Of a stretch of 15,993 nt of DNA, positions 8,541-15,060 are shown piece after piece. The stretch's first letter is position 1, and each line of letters begins with the position of its first letter. Source of the DNA: Treponema sp. (GTDB taxonomy: Bacteria > Spirochaetota > Spirochaetia > Treponematales > Breznakiellaceae); the NCBI GenBank assembly GCA_031255615.1, contig JAIRSD010000070.1, positions 1 through 15,993 of the forward strand, given 5' to 3'. Position numbers and translations under genes: made by a program. The notes beneath the pieces were generated by a model. The model searched no databases. It saw nothing but the letters and a program-made list of their open reading frames with translations, and was not told where the DNA came from.

Positions 8541-9104
8541 CTATAACTTTTCTACCTGCAAAAGGTCAACTTCCACCGGGGTATTACGGCCGAAGATGCC
8601 GACCATAACTTTAAGCCTGCTCTTTTCCTGGTTCACCTCTTCGATGGTTCCGGTGAAAGATTCGAAGGGACCGTCAATAATTTTAACCTGCTCTCCCGGA
8701 GAAAAACTCTGCCGCACCCGGGCCGGACGCTCGCCTTTGATGTCGCCGGATTTTTGCAGCATGTTCCGCACTTCGTCCGCGGGCAGGGGCTGGGGCTTCG
8801 CGTCCCCCAGGGTCCCCACAAAACCGTGGACTCCCTGTATCTTTTTTATCTTGGAACAATTAGATTTCCATGTTATCGGGACATCGGGGAGATCCATTTC
8901 CAGGAATATATAGCCCGAGTAGGTCTTGCGGAGCCTCTCCCGCCTCTTTCCGCCCTGGGTATCTACCACCACCTCGACAGGTATCTTGACATCAAGGACG
9001 ACCTCTTTATCAAGATCGCCGTTCTTGATCATCATGCGGATAATTTTCTCTATTTTGTTCTCCCATCCGGTGGACGTTTGAACCGCATACCAGCCCGAAG
9101 CCAT
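8541..9104 (-). CDS. nusG: Transcription termination/antitermination factor NusG
   Basis: 187 residues. The N-terminal NGN domain starts with GWYAVQTSTGWENKIEKII (about 4-22) and contains the YSGYIFLEMDL strand (about 62-72) that packs on RNA polymerase; a linker leads to the C-terminal KOW domain with FSPGEQVKIIDGPFESFTGTIEEV (about 133-156), which binds Rho or ribosomal protein S10. The start ATG at 9104 is preceded by AAGGA. It follows secE after 21 nt, so they are in one transcript. The position secE-nusG-rplK is the standard bacterial order. Confidence 0.97.
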   Translation of the reverse strand: MASGWYAVQTSTGWENKIEKIIRMMIKNGDLDKEVVLDVKIPVEVVVDTQGGKRRERLRKTYSGYIFLEMDLPDVPITWKSNCSKIKKIQGVHGFVGTLGDAKPQPLPADEVRNMLQKSGDIKGERPARVRQSFSPGEQVKIIDGPFESFTGTIEEVNQEKSRLKVMVGIFGRNTPVEVDLLQVEKL

Positions 9105-9125
9105 GATTTTCCTTACGATACTCGC

Positions 9126-9305
9126 CTAAAATATCATCCTGATGCCCAAAAGGAGCAGCACGTCTACGAGGCCCAGGGCAAGGGCGATAATGACGGTGGA
9201 AACAATAACCACCTTGACGGAACTGACCACATCATCCCGGCTGGGCCATACGACCTTTCGCAGCTCCGCATAAGACTCTTTGACAAACTGAACAAGTTTG
9301 TTCAT
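9126..9305 (-). CDS. secE: Preprotein translocase subunit SecE
   Basis: A 59-residue protein, MNKLVQFVKESYAELRKV at the start, then VWPSRDDV (about residues 19-26), the conserved amphipathic hinge of SecE, and one C-terminal transmembrane helix (about 31-57). This is the short single-helix form that clamps SecY in the membrane. ATG at 9305 with AAGGTGAT upstream; stop TAG at 9126-9128. It was found by direct reading of the tRNA-Trp to nusG interval, and the neighbours leave little doubt. Confidence 0.96.
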   Translation of the reverse strand: MNKLVQFVKESYAELRKVVWPSRDDVVSSVKVVIVSTVIIALALGLVDVLLLLGIRMIF

Positions 9306-9370
9306 ATTCCATCACCTTCTATTTTTTCTCGCACCCTCCCGGGTATCCCTAGCCTTTTTAAATTTATTCC

Positions 9371-9443
<73 letters not shown>

Positions 9444-9513
9444 TTATTCACTGGTTTATCCGCGTCCCGGCCCGGATCCGACCGGACCCGTTGCGGAAGA
9501 CCGTCGAAGCCTT

Positions 9514-9687
9514 TTACTTTATCTTGGTCTCCTTATGAAGGGTGTGCTTCCGGTCGAAGGGACAATATTTTTTCAGCTCCAGCTTTTCCTGCGTGTTCCG
9601 CCGGTTCTTTGCGGTGGTGTAGTTCCGCCGTTTACATTCACTGCATTGAAGCGCCACCAGTTCCACAATCTGTTTCTTGCTCGCCAT
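9514..9687 (-). CDS. rpmG: 50S ribosomal protein L33
   Basis: 57 residues from ATG at 9687. A longer in-frame start at 9732 was rejected because its extra 15 residues are not family-like and would cover intergenic hairpins; a G-rich ribosome site lies just before 9687. Family features are CSEC at 15-18, RNYTTAKN at 21-28 and the C-terminal [17 protein letters not shown]. The zinc-binding form of L33 has four cysteines; here Cys15, Cys18 and Cys42 are present but the fourth site is Asp45, so metal binding may use Asp45 or His48, or be lost. L33 sits near the E site of the 50S subunit. It is flanked by tRNA-Thr and tRNA-Trp. Confidence 0.96.
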   Translation of the reverse strand: MASKKQIVELVALQCSECKRRNYTTAKNRRNTQEKLELKKYCPFDRKHTLHKETKIK

Positions 9688-9722
9688 ATCCCCACCCCCC
9701 TTCCGGCCAAAGGACCGGAGAC

Positions 9723-9741
9723 AATCCCCCACGGGGGGATT
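9723..9741 (-). other. Hairpin upstream of rpmG
   Basis: AATCCCCC and GGGGGATT pair perfectly (8 bp) around a 3-nt loop, 36 nt before the rpmG ATG. No T run follows. A second, imperfect CCGG-based hairpin lies between it and the start codon. Likely RNA-processing or stability structures. Confidence 0.45.
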
Positions 9742-9762
9742 CCTGCCAGAGAAAACTTTAAC

Positions 9763-9785
9763 ATGGAAAGACGGCGTCTTTCCAT
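9763..9785 (-). terminator. Hairpin directly after tRNA-Thr
   Basis: A 23-nt near-perfect palindrome (ATGGAAAGAC/GTCTTTCCAT, 10 bp, 3-nt loop) starts 1 nt after the tRNA-Thr discriminator base. On the minus strand it is followed by GTTAAAGTTTTCTC, a weak T tract. It may be a 3'-processing signal for the tRNA or a partial terminator before rpmG. Confidence 0.5.
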
Positions 9786-9786
9786 C

Positions 9787-9859
9787 AGCCCTCGATCAGA
9801 ATCGAACTGATGACCTTATCCTTACCATGGATATGCTCTGCCAACTGAGCTACAAGGGC
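9787..9859 (-). tRNA. tRNA-Thr (anticodon GGT)
   Basis: 73 nt on the minus strand: acceptor GCCCTTG/CGAGGGC, D arm GCTC/GAGC, anticodon stem TATCC/GGATA with loop ATGGTAA, variable loop AGGTC, T arm ATCAG-TTCGATT-CTGAT, discriminator T. CCA is not encoded. Reads ACC and ACU codons. First gene of the block, about 35 nt after the predicted transcription start. Confidence 0.95.
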
Positions 9860-9900
9860 GACTTGCCCGGCCCATACAGTACCGGACGATTAGTCCAAGA

Positions 9901-9929
9901 AACATATCAAGATTTTTAAAAAAGATCAA
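9901..9929 (-). promoter_or_regulatory. Candidate sigma-70 promoter of the tRNA-Thr to rpoB block
   Basis: On the minus strand, TTGATC (-35) is separated by 17 nt, mostly A/T, from TATGTT (-10); each matches the consensus at 4 of 6 positions. The predicted start near 9894 is about 35 nt before tRNA-Thr. It is the only AT-rich stretch in a very GC-rich gap, which supports it. Confidence 0.55.
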
Positions 9930-10250
9930 GGCCGTTCCAGGCAAAGCCGGCGAATCTGGGTTCAGGCCGACAAACGGGGCGGTTGGGGCCGCGTTCTGCG
10001 GGCCAAGAAGGGCGGGGCGCGGCGGCAGGGAGGCCGGCGGGGGGGGGCGGCTGGGTCCGTTCCAGGAGACGGCGCGCGGAGCGCGGCAATGCCGAAGGCG
10101 CGAAACAGCAGGGAGGCTGTTTCGCGCCCGCGCAAGGGATAGAAGCGGAATTCCCCGCCCCCGGAGGGGGCGGGGAATTGGAGCGGATAGCCCGGTCCCC
10201 GGCGCGGAGCGCCGGGGATGCGCCCTATATGCTCTACATATAAGCAATAC
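9930..10250. other. GC-rich gap between the two minus-strand blocks, no gene
   Basis: About 320 bp with no supportable coding region. The right half is the dispersed element copy A. The left half is extremely GC-rich, has a run of nine G at 10039-10047 and a small hairpin with a GGA loop near 10068-10085. Open frames here on both strands reflect GC bias and the repeat. Confidence 0.7.
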
Positions 10251-10256
10251 TCAGCG
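10097..10256 (+). repeat. Copy A of a three-hairpin dispersed element
   Basis: In order on the plus strand: hairpin 1 at 10097-10128 (13-bp perfect stem, 6-nt loop AGGGAG); a 68-nt core at 10129-10196 that contains hairpin 2 at 10149-10179 (14-bp perfect stem AATTCCCCGCCCCC, loop GGA) with flanks GCAAGGGATAGAAGCGG and GGAGCGGATAGCCCGGT; hairpin 3 at 10197-10217 (9-bp perfect stem, loop GGA); then a tail starting ATGCGCCCTATATGCTCT. Copy B (15099-15260, minus) has the same order and junctions. The tail end is less certain and overlaps the TlpA stop codon. The element runs antisense to the TlpA gene. Its identity is not known to me. Confidence 0.8.
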
Positions 10257-10811
10257 TTTGCCAAGCCGGGCGTTGAGCAGGGCGGCGATATCCCGGTTGA
10301 GCTCCCGCTGGTTGTAGGCCCCGACCTTTACGGACAAGATGACGCCCTCCCCGTCGATGAGGAAGGTCTGGGGGATGGCGTAGATCCGGTAGAGTTGCGA
10401 GATTTTCCCGGTCTGGTCCATGACTATGTTGAGGTTGAGGTTTTTGTTCCGCAAGAAAGCGGAGACTTCCTGGTTTGTCTCGGCGCAGTTTACCGCCAGG
10501 ACGGCCATATCCGGGGATTTCGCGTCGGTAAGCTGGGAAATGAGGGGCAGTTCCCTGATGCAGGGGCCGCACCAGGTGGCCCAAAAGTGGAGGGCCACTG
10601 GTTTTCCCCGGTAATCCGACAGTTTCGCGATTCCGCCGCCGGGGAGGGCGAAGGTAAAATCGGGGGCCCGGCTGCCTACCGCCGGGTTGTCCGCGGCGGC
10701 GGGGAGGGGCCAGAGCAGAAGGCCGGCGGCGACAAGGGCGGCAATGGCGGCAAGGGGGCTCCGCAGGCGTCTTGCGCGCCCGCCGGGGGTCCGTGTATAG
10801 GACTGGTTCAT
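10251..10811 (-). CDS. TlpA/ResA-type membrane-anchored or exported thioredoxin
   Basis: 186 residues from ATG at 10811, preceded by AAAGGAG at a good distance. The N-terminus has a basic stretch then a hydrophobic helix (about residues 17-40, ending LPAAA), so it is a signal peptide or membrane anchor. The thioredoxin fold follows: GSRAPDFTF at 46-54, LHFWATWCGPC at 74-84 with the redox pair Cys81-Cys84, and the cis-proline Pro147 in YAIPQTF. An extra Cys lies at 109. It would reduce disulfides or a partner outside the cytoplasmic membrane. It is the third gene after the CXXC protein and the 4Fe-4S protein, 34 nt downstream, which suggests these supply it with electrons in the way CcdA does elsewhere. 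The substrate is not identifiable. Confidence 0.93.
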   Translation of the reverse strand: MNQSYTRTPGGRARRLRSPLAAIAALVAAGLLLWPLPAAADNPAVGSRAPDFTFALPGGGIAKLSDYRGKPVALHFWATWCGPCIRELPLISQLTDAKSPDMAVLAVNCAETNQEVSAFLRNKNLNLNIVMDQTGKISQLYRIYAIPQTFLIDGEGVILSVKVGAYNQRELNRDIAALLNARLGKR

Positions 10812-10845
10812 AGAGTGTTTCTCCTTTCATTTGTTTCTATGTGTT

Positions 10846-11766
10846 TCATTTGCCTGTTTGTTTCGTTTGTTTTTCCTTCCGGCTGCTCCGGCTGCCTCGA
10901 TTTCCGGCTGCTCCCTGCTCCGGTTCCCGGTTCCAGTTCCGGCGGAGGGCCCGGGCCGGGCAGGTTCCGGCGCATGCGCCGCAGCGGATGCACTCGCGGT
11001 CGAGGGCGCGTTGGGTGTCCATCCTGCAAAGGGCCGCGCATGCGCCGCAATGCGTACAACGTTCTTCCCGTATCTCCATGCCGAACAGGGCGAGGCGGTT
11101 AAAAAGGCCGTAGAGGGCTCCCAGGGGGCAGAGAAAGCGGCAGAAGGGCCGGAATATGAACAGCGCCGCCGTAATCGCGGCGATCAGCAGGGCCAGTTTG
11201 AGGAAAAAAAGGCCCCCGACGAGTTTCCGGAGGGCGGCATCAAGGAAGACCAGGGGAAGGCCCGCCTCTAGGGTTCCCGCGGGGCAGAGAAATTTGCAAA
11301 AAACGGGGTCCCCGTAGCCGTAAACAAAGAAGGCCCCCAGGGGCAAGGCCAGGACCGGCAGGGCCAGGACGCCGTATTTCAGCAGCGACAGCTTTCGGGT
11401 GAGGCGGTTTTTGGGCAGTTTGGGGGAGGGGATCCGGTAGAGGAGTTCCTGGATAAGACCGAAGGGGCAGAGGAAGCCGCAGACTCCCCGGCCAAGGGTC
11501 AAGCCGAAGAGCAAAAGCAGGCCGGTTACCAAGAAGGGGAAGCGGCCCTGGGCCAGGGAGTTTTGCAGGGCCCCCAAGGGGCAGGAAGCGACGGCTCCGG
11601 GGCAGGAATAGCAGTTAAGGCCGGGGACGCAGAACCTTTTGAGGGGGCTGCGGGACACGGTTCCCCCGATAAAGCCCTGAAGATCCGCGTTGTATACAAG
11701 CATGGACAGGAACTGGATATGCCGTCTGGCTAATCGGGTCCGGAAAAGGGTCAATCCTCTAGCCAA
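10846..11766 (-). CDS. Polytopic membrane 4Fe-4S protein, NapH/NosR-like
   Basis: 306 residues, starting with TTG at 11766, overlapping the end of the upstream gene by 8 nt. N-terminal CVPGLNCYSCPGAVASCPLGAL (Cys46, 52, 55, 62) is typical of this family. Transmembrane segments lie near 76-95, 128-150 and 186-206, and each is linked to a CxxxCP motif: Cys96/100, Cys157/161 and Cys209/213. The C-terminus carries two ferredoxin clusters, CTHCGACAALC (237-247) and CIRCGACAGTC (259-269), probably on the cytoplasmic side, then an Arg/Lys-rich tail (about 275-306). Such proteins move electrons from cytoplasmic carriers into or across the membrane. Gene order CXXC protein, 4Fe-4S protein, TlpA suggests a route to an exported thioredoxin. 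The exact start is uncertain; an alternative ATG is at residue 22. Confidence 0.88.
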   Translation of the reverse strand: MARGLTLFRTRLARRHIQFLSMLVYNADLQGFIGGTVSRSPLKRFCVPGLNCYSCPGAVASCPLGALQNSLAQGRFPFLVTGLLLLFGLTLGRGVCGFLCPFGLIQELLYRIPSPKLPKNRLTRKLSLLKYGVLALPVLALPLGAFFVYGYGDPVFCKFLCPAGTLEAGLPLVFLDAALRKLVGGLFFLKLALLIAAITAALFIFRPFCRFLCPLGALYGLFNRLALFGMEIREERCTHCGACAALCRMDTQRALDRECIRCGACAGTCPARALRRNWNREPEQGAAGNRGSRSSRKEKQTKQTGK

Positions 11767-11902
11767 TCCCCATACACTCCAGACAGATAAAGACCGCCTT
11801 CTTAAAAACCGACTCCCCGTCGCCCAGCACGATGCCGGCAGCGGTAAGGGCGATCCCCAGGAACAGGATAAAAAAAGAAAGGGCTTTGGGGCTGGGGAGC
11901 AC
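11759..11902 (-). CDS. Small CXXC membrane protein, CD1871A-like
   Basis: 47 residues from GTG at 11902, with AAGGGG 9 nt upstream. One transmembrane helix (about residues 8-27), then GDGESVFKKAVFICLECMGIG, with the pair Cys40-Cys43. Small proteins ending in xCLECIGIG are annotated in firmicutes as CD1871A-family CXXC proteins and, as I recall, are found beside 4Fe-4S and TlpA-like genes. A longer ATG start at 11929 is possible, but the promoter -10 at 11937-11942 would then leave almost no leader, so GTG was chosen. Its stop overlaps the TTG start of the 4Fe-4S gene by 8 nt, implying translational coupling. Role is unknown; a thiol relay at the membrane face is an inference. Confidence 0.82.
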   Translation of the reverse strand: MLPSPKALSFFILFLGIALTAAGIVLGDGESVFKKAVFICLECMGIG

Positions 11903-11936
11903 CTTTGCAGGCCCCTTTATAGGATCCATAGATATA

Positions 11937-11965
11937 ATTATAACGAAAAAAAGGGGCAATACTAA
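11937..11965 (-). promoter_or_regulatory. Candidate promoter of the CXXC/4Fe-4S/TlpA cassette
   Basis: A perfect TATAAT at 11942-11937 on the minus strand, with TTAGTA (3 of 6) 17 nt upstream at 11965-11960. The predicted start near 11930 gives about 28 nt of leader to the GTG at 11902, enough for the AAGGGG site. Confidence 0.55.
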
Positions 11966-12307
11966 CGCATAGGCGATATATCCGCGATATAATGGGGAAC
12001 GATAAGGGGGGAACGGGCGGCGGTTTTCAGGCCGGCCCCTGCCGGCCCCGCTCCGGGGCGTGGTTTCCCCGGCGGGGAGCAGCGCCGGCGCGGAGCGGCC
12101 CCGGGGCCGGATGCGCGGCCCCGGCAGCCTGCGGCTGCCTCGATAGCCCGACGGCCCGGTTTTTTGCGGCCCGCCGCAGGTAGACAGTTGCGGGCGGATA
12201 GTTGCAGGCTGACAGCCGCAGAAAACGCGCCGAAAAGGGACTCGGCCTGCGGAGTCGTCTTTCCAAGTCGTCTCAACATTGAGAATTTGCCGGGAACAGG
12301 AGTAATC
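11966..12307. other. Divergent intergenic region, GC-rich, hairpins, no gene
   Basis: About 340 bp between the divergent cassettes. From roughly 12020 to 12190 it is nearly all G/C with many inverted repeats, among them a 12-nt perfect palindrome GGCCCCGGGGCC near 12100 and GCAGCC/GGCTGC with a TGC loop near 12125-12139. A fragment resembling the dispersed element lies at 12142-12178. The MFS promoter could not be identified. Confidence 0.6.
12142..12178 (+). repeat. Copy D: possible degraded fragment of the dispersed element
   Basis: It contains GATAGCCCG, then after an 8-nt insertion CCCGGTTTTTTGCGGC and GCCGCA. The same pieces in the same order span the core end and hairpin 3 of copy B. 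The length is short and the region is GC-biased, so chance similarity is possible. Confidence 0.35.
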
Positions 12308-13648
12308 ATGGGGAAAGGACAGATTGAACGGGGCGGTTTTCGGAAGTACATGGGGCTTACCTTTCTCATTGGATTCGGTTTTTTCACGATGGGGCTCATG
12401 GACCCTCTGTATGATACCTACGTGCCCATCTACCTGAGGCGTTTTCTTTCGTCCAACGCCGCGGTGGGGGGAATTATGACTCTGGATAATATTCTTCAAC
12501 TGTTTCTTATCCCGGTCATCTCTGTGTGGAGCGACCGGACCCGGACCCGGCTGGGGCGGCGCATGCCTTTTATCCTGGTGGAGCTGCCTCTGGCGGCGCT
12601 TTTTTTCAGCCTGATACCGCCGGGGGCTTCCTGGTCCTTGTTTGCCCTTTTGGGGATCCTTTTTTGTTTTAACCTCTTCAAGACCTCGGTCCGGGGTCCG
12701 GTGGTAGCCCTGATGCCGGACACCATTCCCGGAGATTACCGTTCAGAGGCGAACGGGGTGATCAACATGATGGGGGGCATCGGCCTTATCGTAAGCACCC
12801 TGGTCCTGGCCCGGTTAATCGACAGCCCCTCCCCGCTGGGGGAATTTTTTGCCGGGGCCCTGCCTTTCAATATCGCGTCCCTGTGCATAATCGCCGCCGT
12901 ACTGGTTCTGCTGTTTTTTGTGCGGGAAAAACTGCCGGAGGGGGATGAAAAGGCGGAGGAGCGGATTCCGGTGTTTCGGTCGATCCGGCAAATTTTTAGC
13001 GGCGGGGCCCCGTCCGCGGAGGGAGGGGGAAGGGAAAACGGCGGAACCGGGGTGAAGGATACCAGCGTGGCGCGGATTCTCCTTTCCATTTTCTTCTGGT
13101 TTACCGCCTATGAGGGGGCGAAGCCTTTTTTGGGCCTGTTTTTGGTGGAATCCATGGGGGTTTCCGAGGGGAACGCGGCCCTGGCGCAGGGGGTGGCGGG
13201 GATTTCCAGCGTGATCATGGCGGTGCCCTGCGGTTACTTTGCCCACAGGATGGGGAGGAAGCGTTTCATCCGGTTAAGCCTTGTCTTCCTGACCGTCATA
13301 CTGGCCCTTATTCCCGTGTGCGGGTTCCTGGGAAACCGGGCGGGCCTTGGCCCCTCCGCAGCCCTGGGAATTTTCCTGGTTCTGATGTTCTTATACGGTG
13401 CGGTCTGGATTGGGGTTACGGTAAATTCCTTTCCCATGCTTTGGCAGATAGCCAGTTTTGGAAATATGGGCATCTATACCGGGATGTATTATACTTTCAG
13501 CCAGGGCGCCGCTATCTTAGCGCCCCCCATAACCGGACTGATCATCGATCTGGCCGGATTTTGGGGCATCTTTATTTTTGGAAGCCTGTGTATGCTGGCC
13601 GCGTGGTTCACCATGGGCGGGGTAAAGGCAGGGGAGCCGCAAAACTAG
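12308..13648 (+). CDS. MFS transporter of the SLC45/GPH sugar-porter type
   Basis: 446 residues from ATG at 12308; AGGAG lies 6 nt upstream. A longer frame opens at 12164 but its extra residues run through hairpin-rich DNA and are not transporter-like. Twelve hydrophobic segments can be traced, split by a charged central loop (about residues 205-250). [15 protein letters not shown] at 75-89, after helix 2, is the loop 2-3 signature of the SLC45/glycoside-pentoside-hexuronide porters; a related but weaker copy, HRMGRKRFI, follows helix 8. Substrates in this group are usually sugars or glycosides. It precedes deoD by 8 nt, so a nucleoside or pentose substrate is conceivable, but this is inference. 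Confidence 0.88.
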   Translation: MGKGQIERGGFRKYMGLTFLIGFGFFTMGLMDPLYDTYVPIYLRRFLSSNAAVGGIMTLDNILQLFLIPVISVWSDRTRTRLGRRMPFILVELPLAALFFSLIPPGASWSLFALLGILFCFNLFKTSVRGPVVALMPDTIPGDYRSEANGVINMMGGIGLIVSTLVLARLIDSPSPLGEFFAGALPFNIASLCIIAAVLVLLFFVREKLPEGDEKAEERIPVFRSIRQIFSGGAPSAEGGGRENGGTGVKDTSVARILLSIFFWFTAYEGAKPFLGLFLVESMGVSEGNAALAQGVAGISSVIMAVPCGYFAHRMGRKRFIRLSLVFLTVILALIPVCGFLGNRAGLGPSAALGIFLVLMFLYGAVWIGVTVNSFPMLWQIASFGNMGIYTGMYYTFSQGAAILAPPITGLIIDLAGFWGIFIFGSLCMLAAWFTMGGVKAGEPQN

Positions 13649-13656
13649 GAGGGATC

Positions 13657-14361
13657 ATGTCATTTCACATTGCCGCTAAACCCGGAGAAATCGCGGAGGC
13701 GGTTCTGCTGCCCGGCGATCCCCTGCGGGCGAAGTTTGTGGCGGAACAATTTTTGGAGCAGCCTTTTCTTTACACCGATGTACGGAACATCCTGGGCTAT
13801 ACGGGAACCTACAAGGGGAAGCGGATCTCCGTCCAGGGAACGGGAATGGGCATGCCGTCGATATCAATATATGTGAACGAACTGTTTAAGGACTACGGGG
13901 TCAAACGGGCTATCCGGATCGGCACCGCCGGAGGACTCCAGGAGGATCTTAAACTGCGGGATATGGTTATTGCCATGTCCGCCTGCACCAATTCGGGGAT
14001 CAACGATATTCGTTTTAGGGGGATGAGCTTTGCCCCCACCGCCAGCTTCAACCTGCTCAAGGCCGCCTACGAGACAGCCCAGGCCCGGGGATGGCAGCCC
14101 AAGGTGGGGGCCGTAATCTCCTCCGACACATTTTACAGCGACGACCCGGAGGAATGGAAACTCTGGGCCGGCTACGGAGTTCTGGCGGTGGAGATGGAAA
14201 CCGCGGAACTCTATACCCTGGCGGCCAAGTACGGCAGGGAGGCCTTGGCCCTGCTCACCATTTCCGACAGCTTCGTCTCCGGGGAGGAAGACAACCCCGC
14301 GGAACGGCAAAAATCCTATACCAGGATGATGGAAACCGCCCTTGAAGCGGCCCTGTCCTAA
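13657..14361 (+). CDS. deoD: Purine nucleoside phosphorylase, DeoD type
   Basis: 234 residues from ATG at 13657, with GGAGGG just upstream; a longer overlapping frame from 13318 lies inside the MFS gene and was rejected. It aligns closely with the E. coli enzyme: His4, PGDPLRAKF at 19-27 (Arg24 binds phosphate), GTGMGMPS at 61-68, IRIGTAGGL at 86-94, VEMETAELY at 178-186 (ribose binding) and Asp204 in TISDSF, the residue that protonates the purine. The enzyme splits purine (deoxy)ribonucleosides with phosphate into free base and (deoxy)ribose-1-phosphate, as a hexamer in the cytosol. It is the middle gene of an apparent operon with the MFS porter 8 nt before and the MgtC protein 12 nt after. 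Confidence 0.96.
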   Translation: MSFHIAAKPGEIAEAVLLPGDPLRAKFVAEQFLEQPFLYTDVRNILGYTGTYKGKRISVQGTGMGMPSISIYVNELFKDYGVKRAIRIGTAGGLQEDLKLRDMVIAMSACTNSGINDIRFRGMSFAPTASFNLLKAAYETAQARGWQPKVGAVISSDTFYSDDPEEWKLWAGYGVLAVEMETAELYTLAAKYGREALALLTISDSFVSGEEDNPAERQKSYTRMMETALEAALS

Positions 14362-14373
14362 ACGGGAGAATCT

Positions 14374-15060
14374 GTGGCCGAATCTGTTTTAACCCCCACT
14401 ATCATTGTCGCGCGTCTTTGTTTGAGCTTTGGGGCCGGAGTCATCATTGGTTTTGAACGGGCGAGCAGACGGCAGGTGGCGGGAATGAGGACCCATGTCC
14501 TTATCTGCCTGGGGGCCACCCTGTTGATGATTCTTTCCATCTGGCTGCCCCAGGAATTCGCCCACCTGAAAAACGGGGACCCCGGCAGAATCGCCGCCCA
14601 GGTAGTTTCGGGGATTGGCTTTCTGGGGGCCGGCGCCATGATCAGACTGGGCAACAACATACGGGGCCTGACTACCGCCGCCTCCCTTTGGCTTATCGCC
14701 GCCGTGGGCATGACCATAGGGGCGGGACTGTATCTGGGGGCCGCGGTTGCCGAAGGCCTTACCCTGGTGGCCCTTTGGGGGCTTGGAAAATTCGAGGCCC
14801 GAATTTTTCCCGCCGAGCGAAACAAGACCCTGGAACTTGGATTTAAGAACGGGGAGCCGGACATCAACAAAGTATTGAGCACGATTAAATCCTTTGGGGT
14901 AAGAGTCCTGTCCATGAATATTGACCAGTCCTTCGACCAGAAGGGGGCGAAATTCAGACTCCTGGTTGGGTTTCCCAGCTCCATTGATATTCCCAGGCTG
15001 CTTAAGGCATTAAAATCCATCAAGGGCCTTGAGGAAGTGGGTCTGAAGGAAAAGTATTAA
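14374..15060 (+). CDS. MgtC/SapB-family membrane protein
   Basis: 228 residues from GTG at 14374, with GGGAGA 4-5 nt upstream, 12 nt after deoD. The N-terminal half has four to five hydrophobic segments with the family signature GFERASRRQVAGMRTHV (about 26-42), SGIGFLGAGAMI (about 88-99) and GLTTAASLW (about 107-115). A soluble ACT-like domain (about 145-228) follows, as in MgtC proteins of pathogens. The family is tied to growth in low magnesium and survival in hosts; Salmonella MgtC inhibits the F1Fo ATPase, but most bacterial members are uncharacterised. No magnesium-sensing leader is seen, since it is third in its operon. Its stop codon overlaps that of the transposase frame on the other strand (TTAA at 15057-15060). 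Confidence 0.92.
   Translation: MAESVLTPTIIVARLCLSFGAGVIIGFERASRRQVAGMRTHVLICLGATLLMILSIWLPQEFAHLKNGDPGRIAAQVVSGIGFLGAGAMIRLGNNIRGLTTAASLWLIAAVGMTIGAGLYLGAAVAEGLTLVALWGLGKFEARIFPAERNKTLELGFKNGEPDINKVLSTIKSFGVRVLSMNIDQSFDQKGAKFRLLVGFPSSIDIPRLLKALKSIKGLEEVGLKEKY

Noticed and set aside
9983..10243. Plus-strand frame encoding QGIEAEFPAP and GGGELERIA, shared with the transposase tail
   Set aside because: The shared peptide follows from the identical 68-nt DNA core; flanking stems change sequence by compensated base pairs rather than by codon, which argues for structure, not protein.
10097..10256. CRISPR array
   Set aside because: Repeats occur once each at distant sites, with no regular spacers and no cas genes.
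12281..12300. Similarity of the ATTGAGAA stretch to the repeat tail
   Set aside because: Only about eight bases match, in an orientation not consistent with the neighbouring fragment; likely chance.
12164..12307. N-terminal extension of the MFS transporter
   Set aside because: The extra 48 residues are not membrane- or family-like and a good ribosome site precedes ATG 12308.
11930..12499. Long minus-strand frame (about 246 codons) upstream of and including the CXXC gene
   Set aside because: Only the last ~50 codons are protein-like; the rest crosses the divergent promoter region and the start of the MFS gene in antisense.
13318..13656. Extended start for DeoD inside the MFS gene
   Set aside because: It overlaps the transporter in another frame; ATG 13657 gives the exact family length and numbering.
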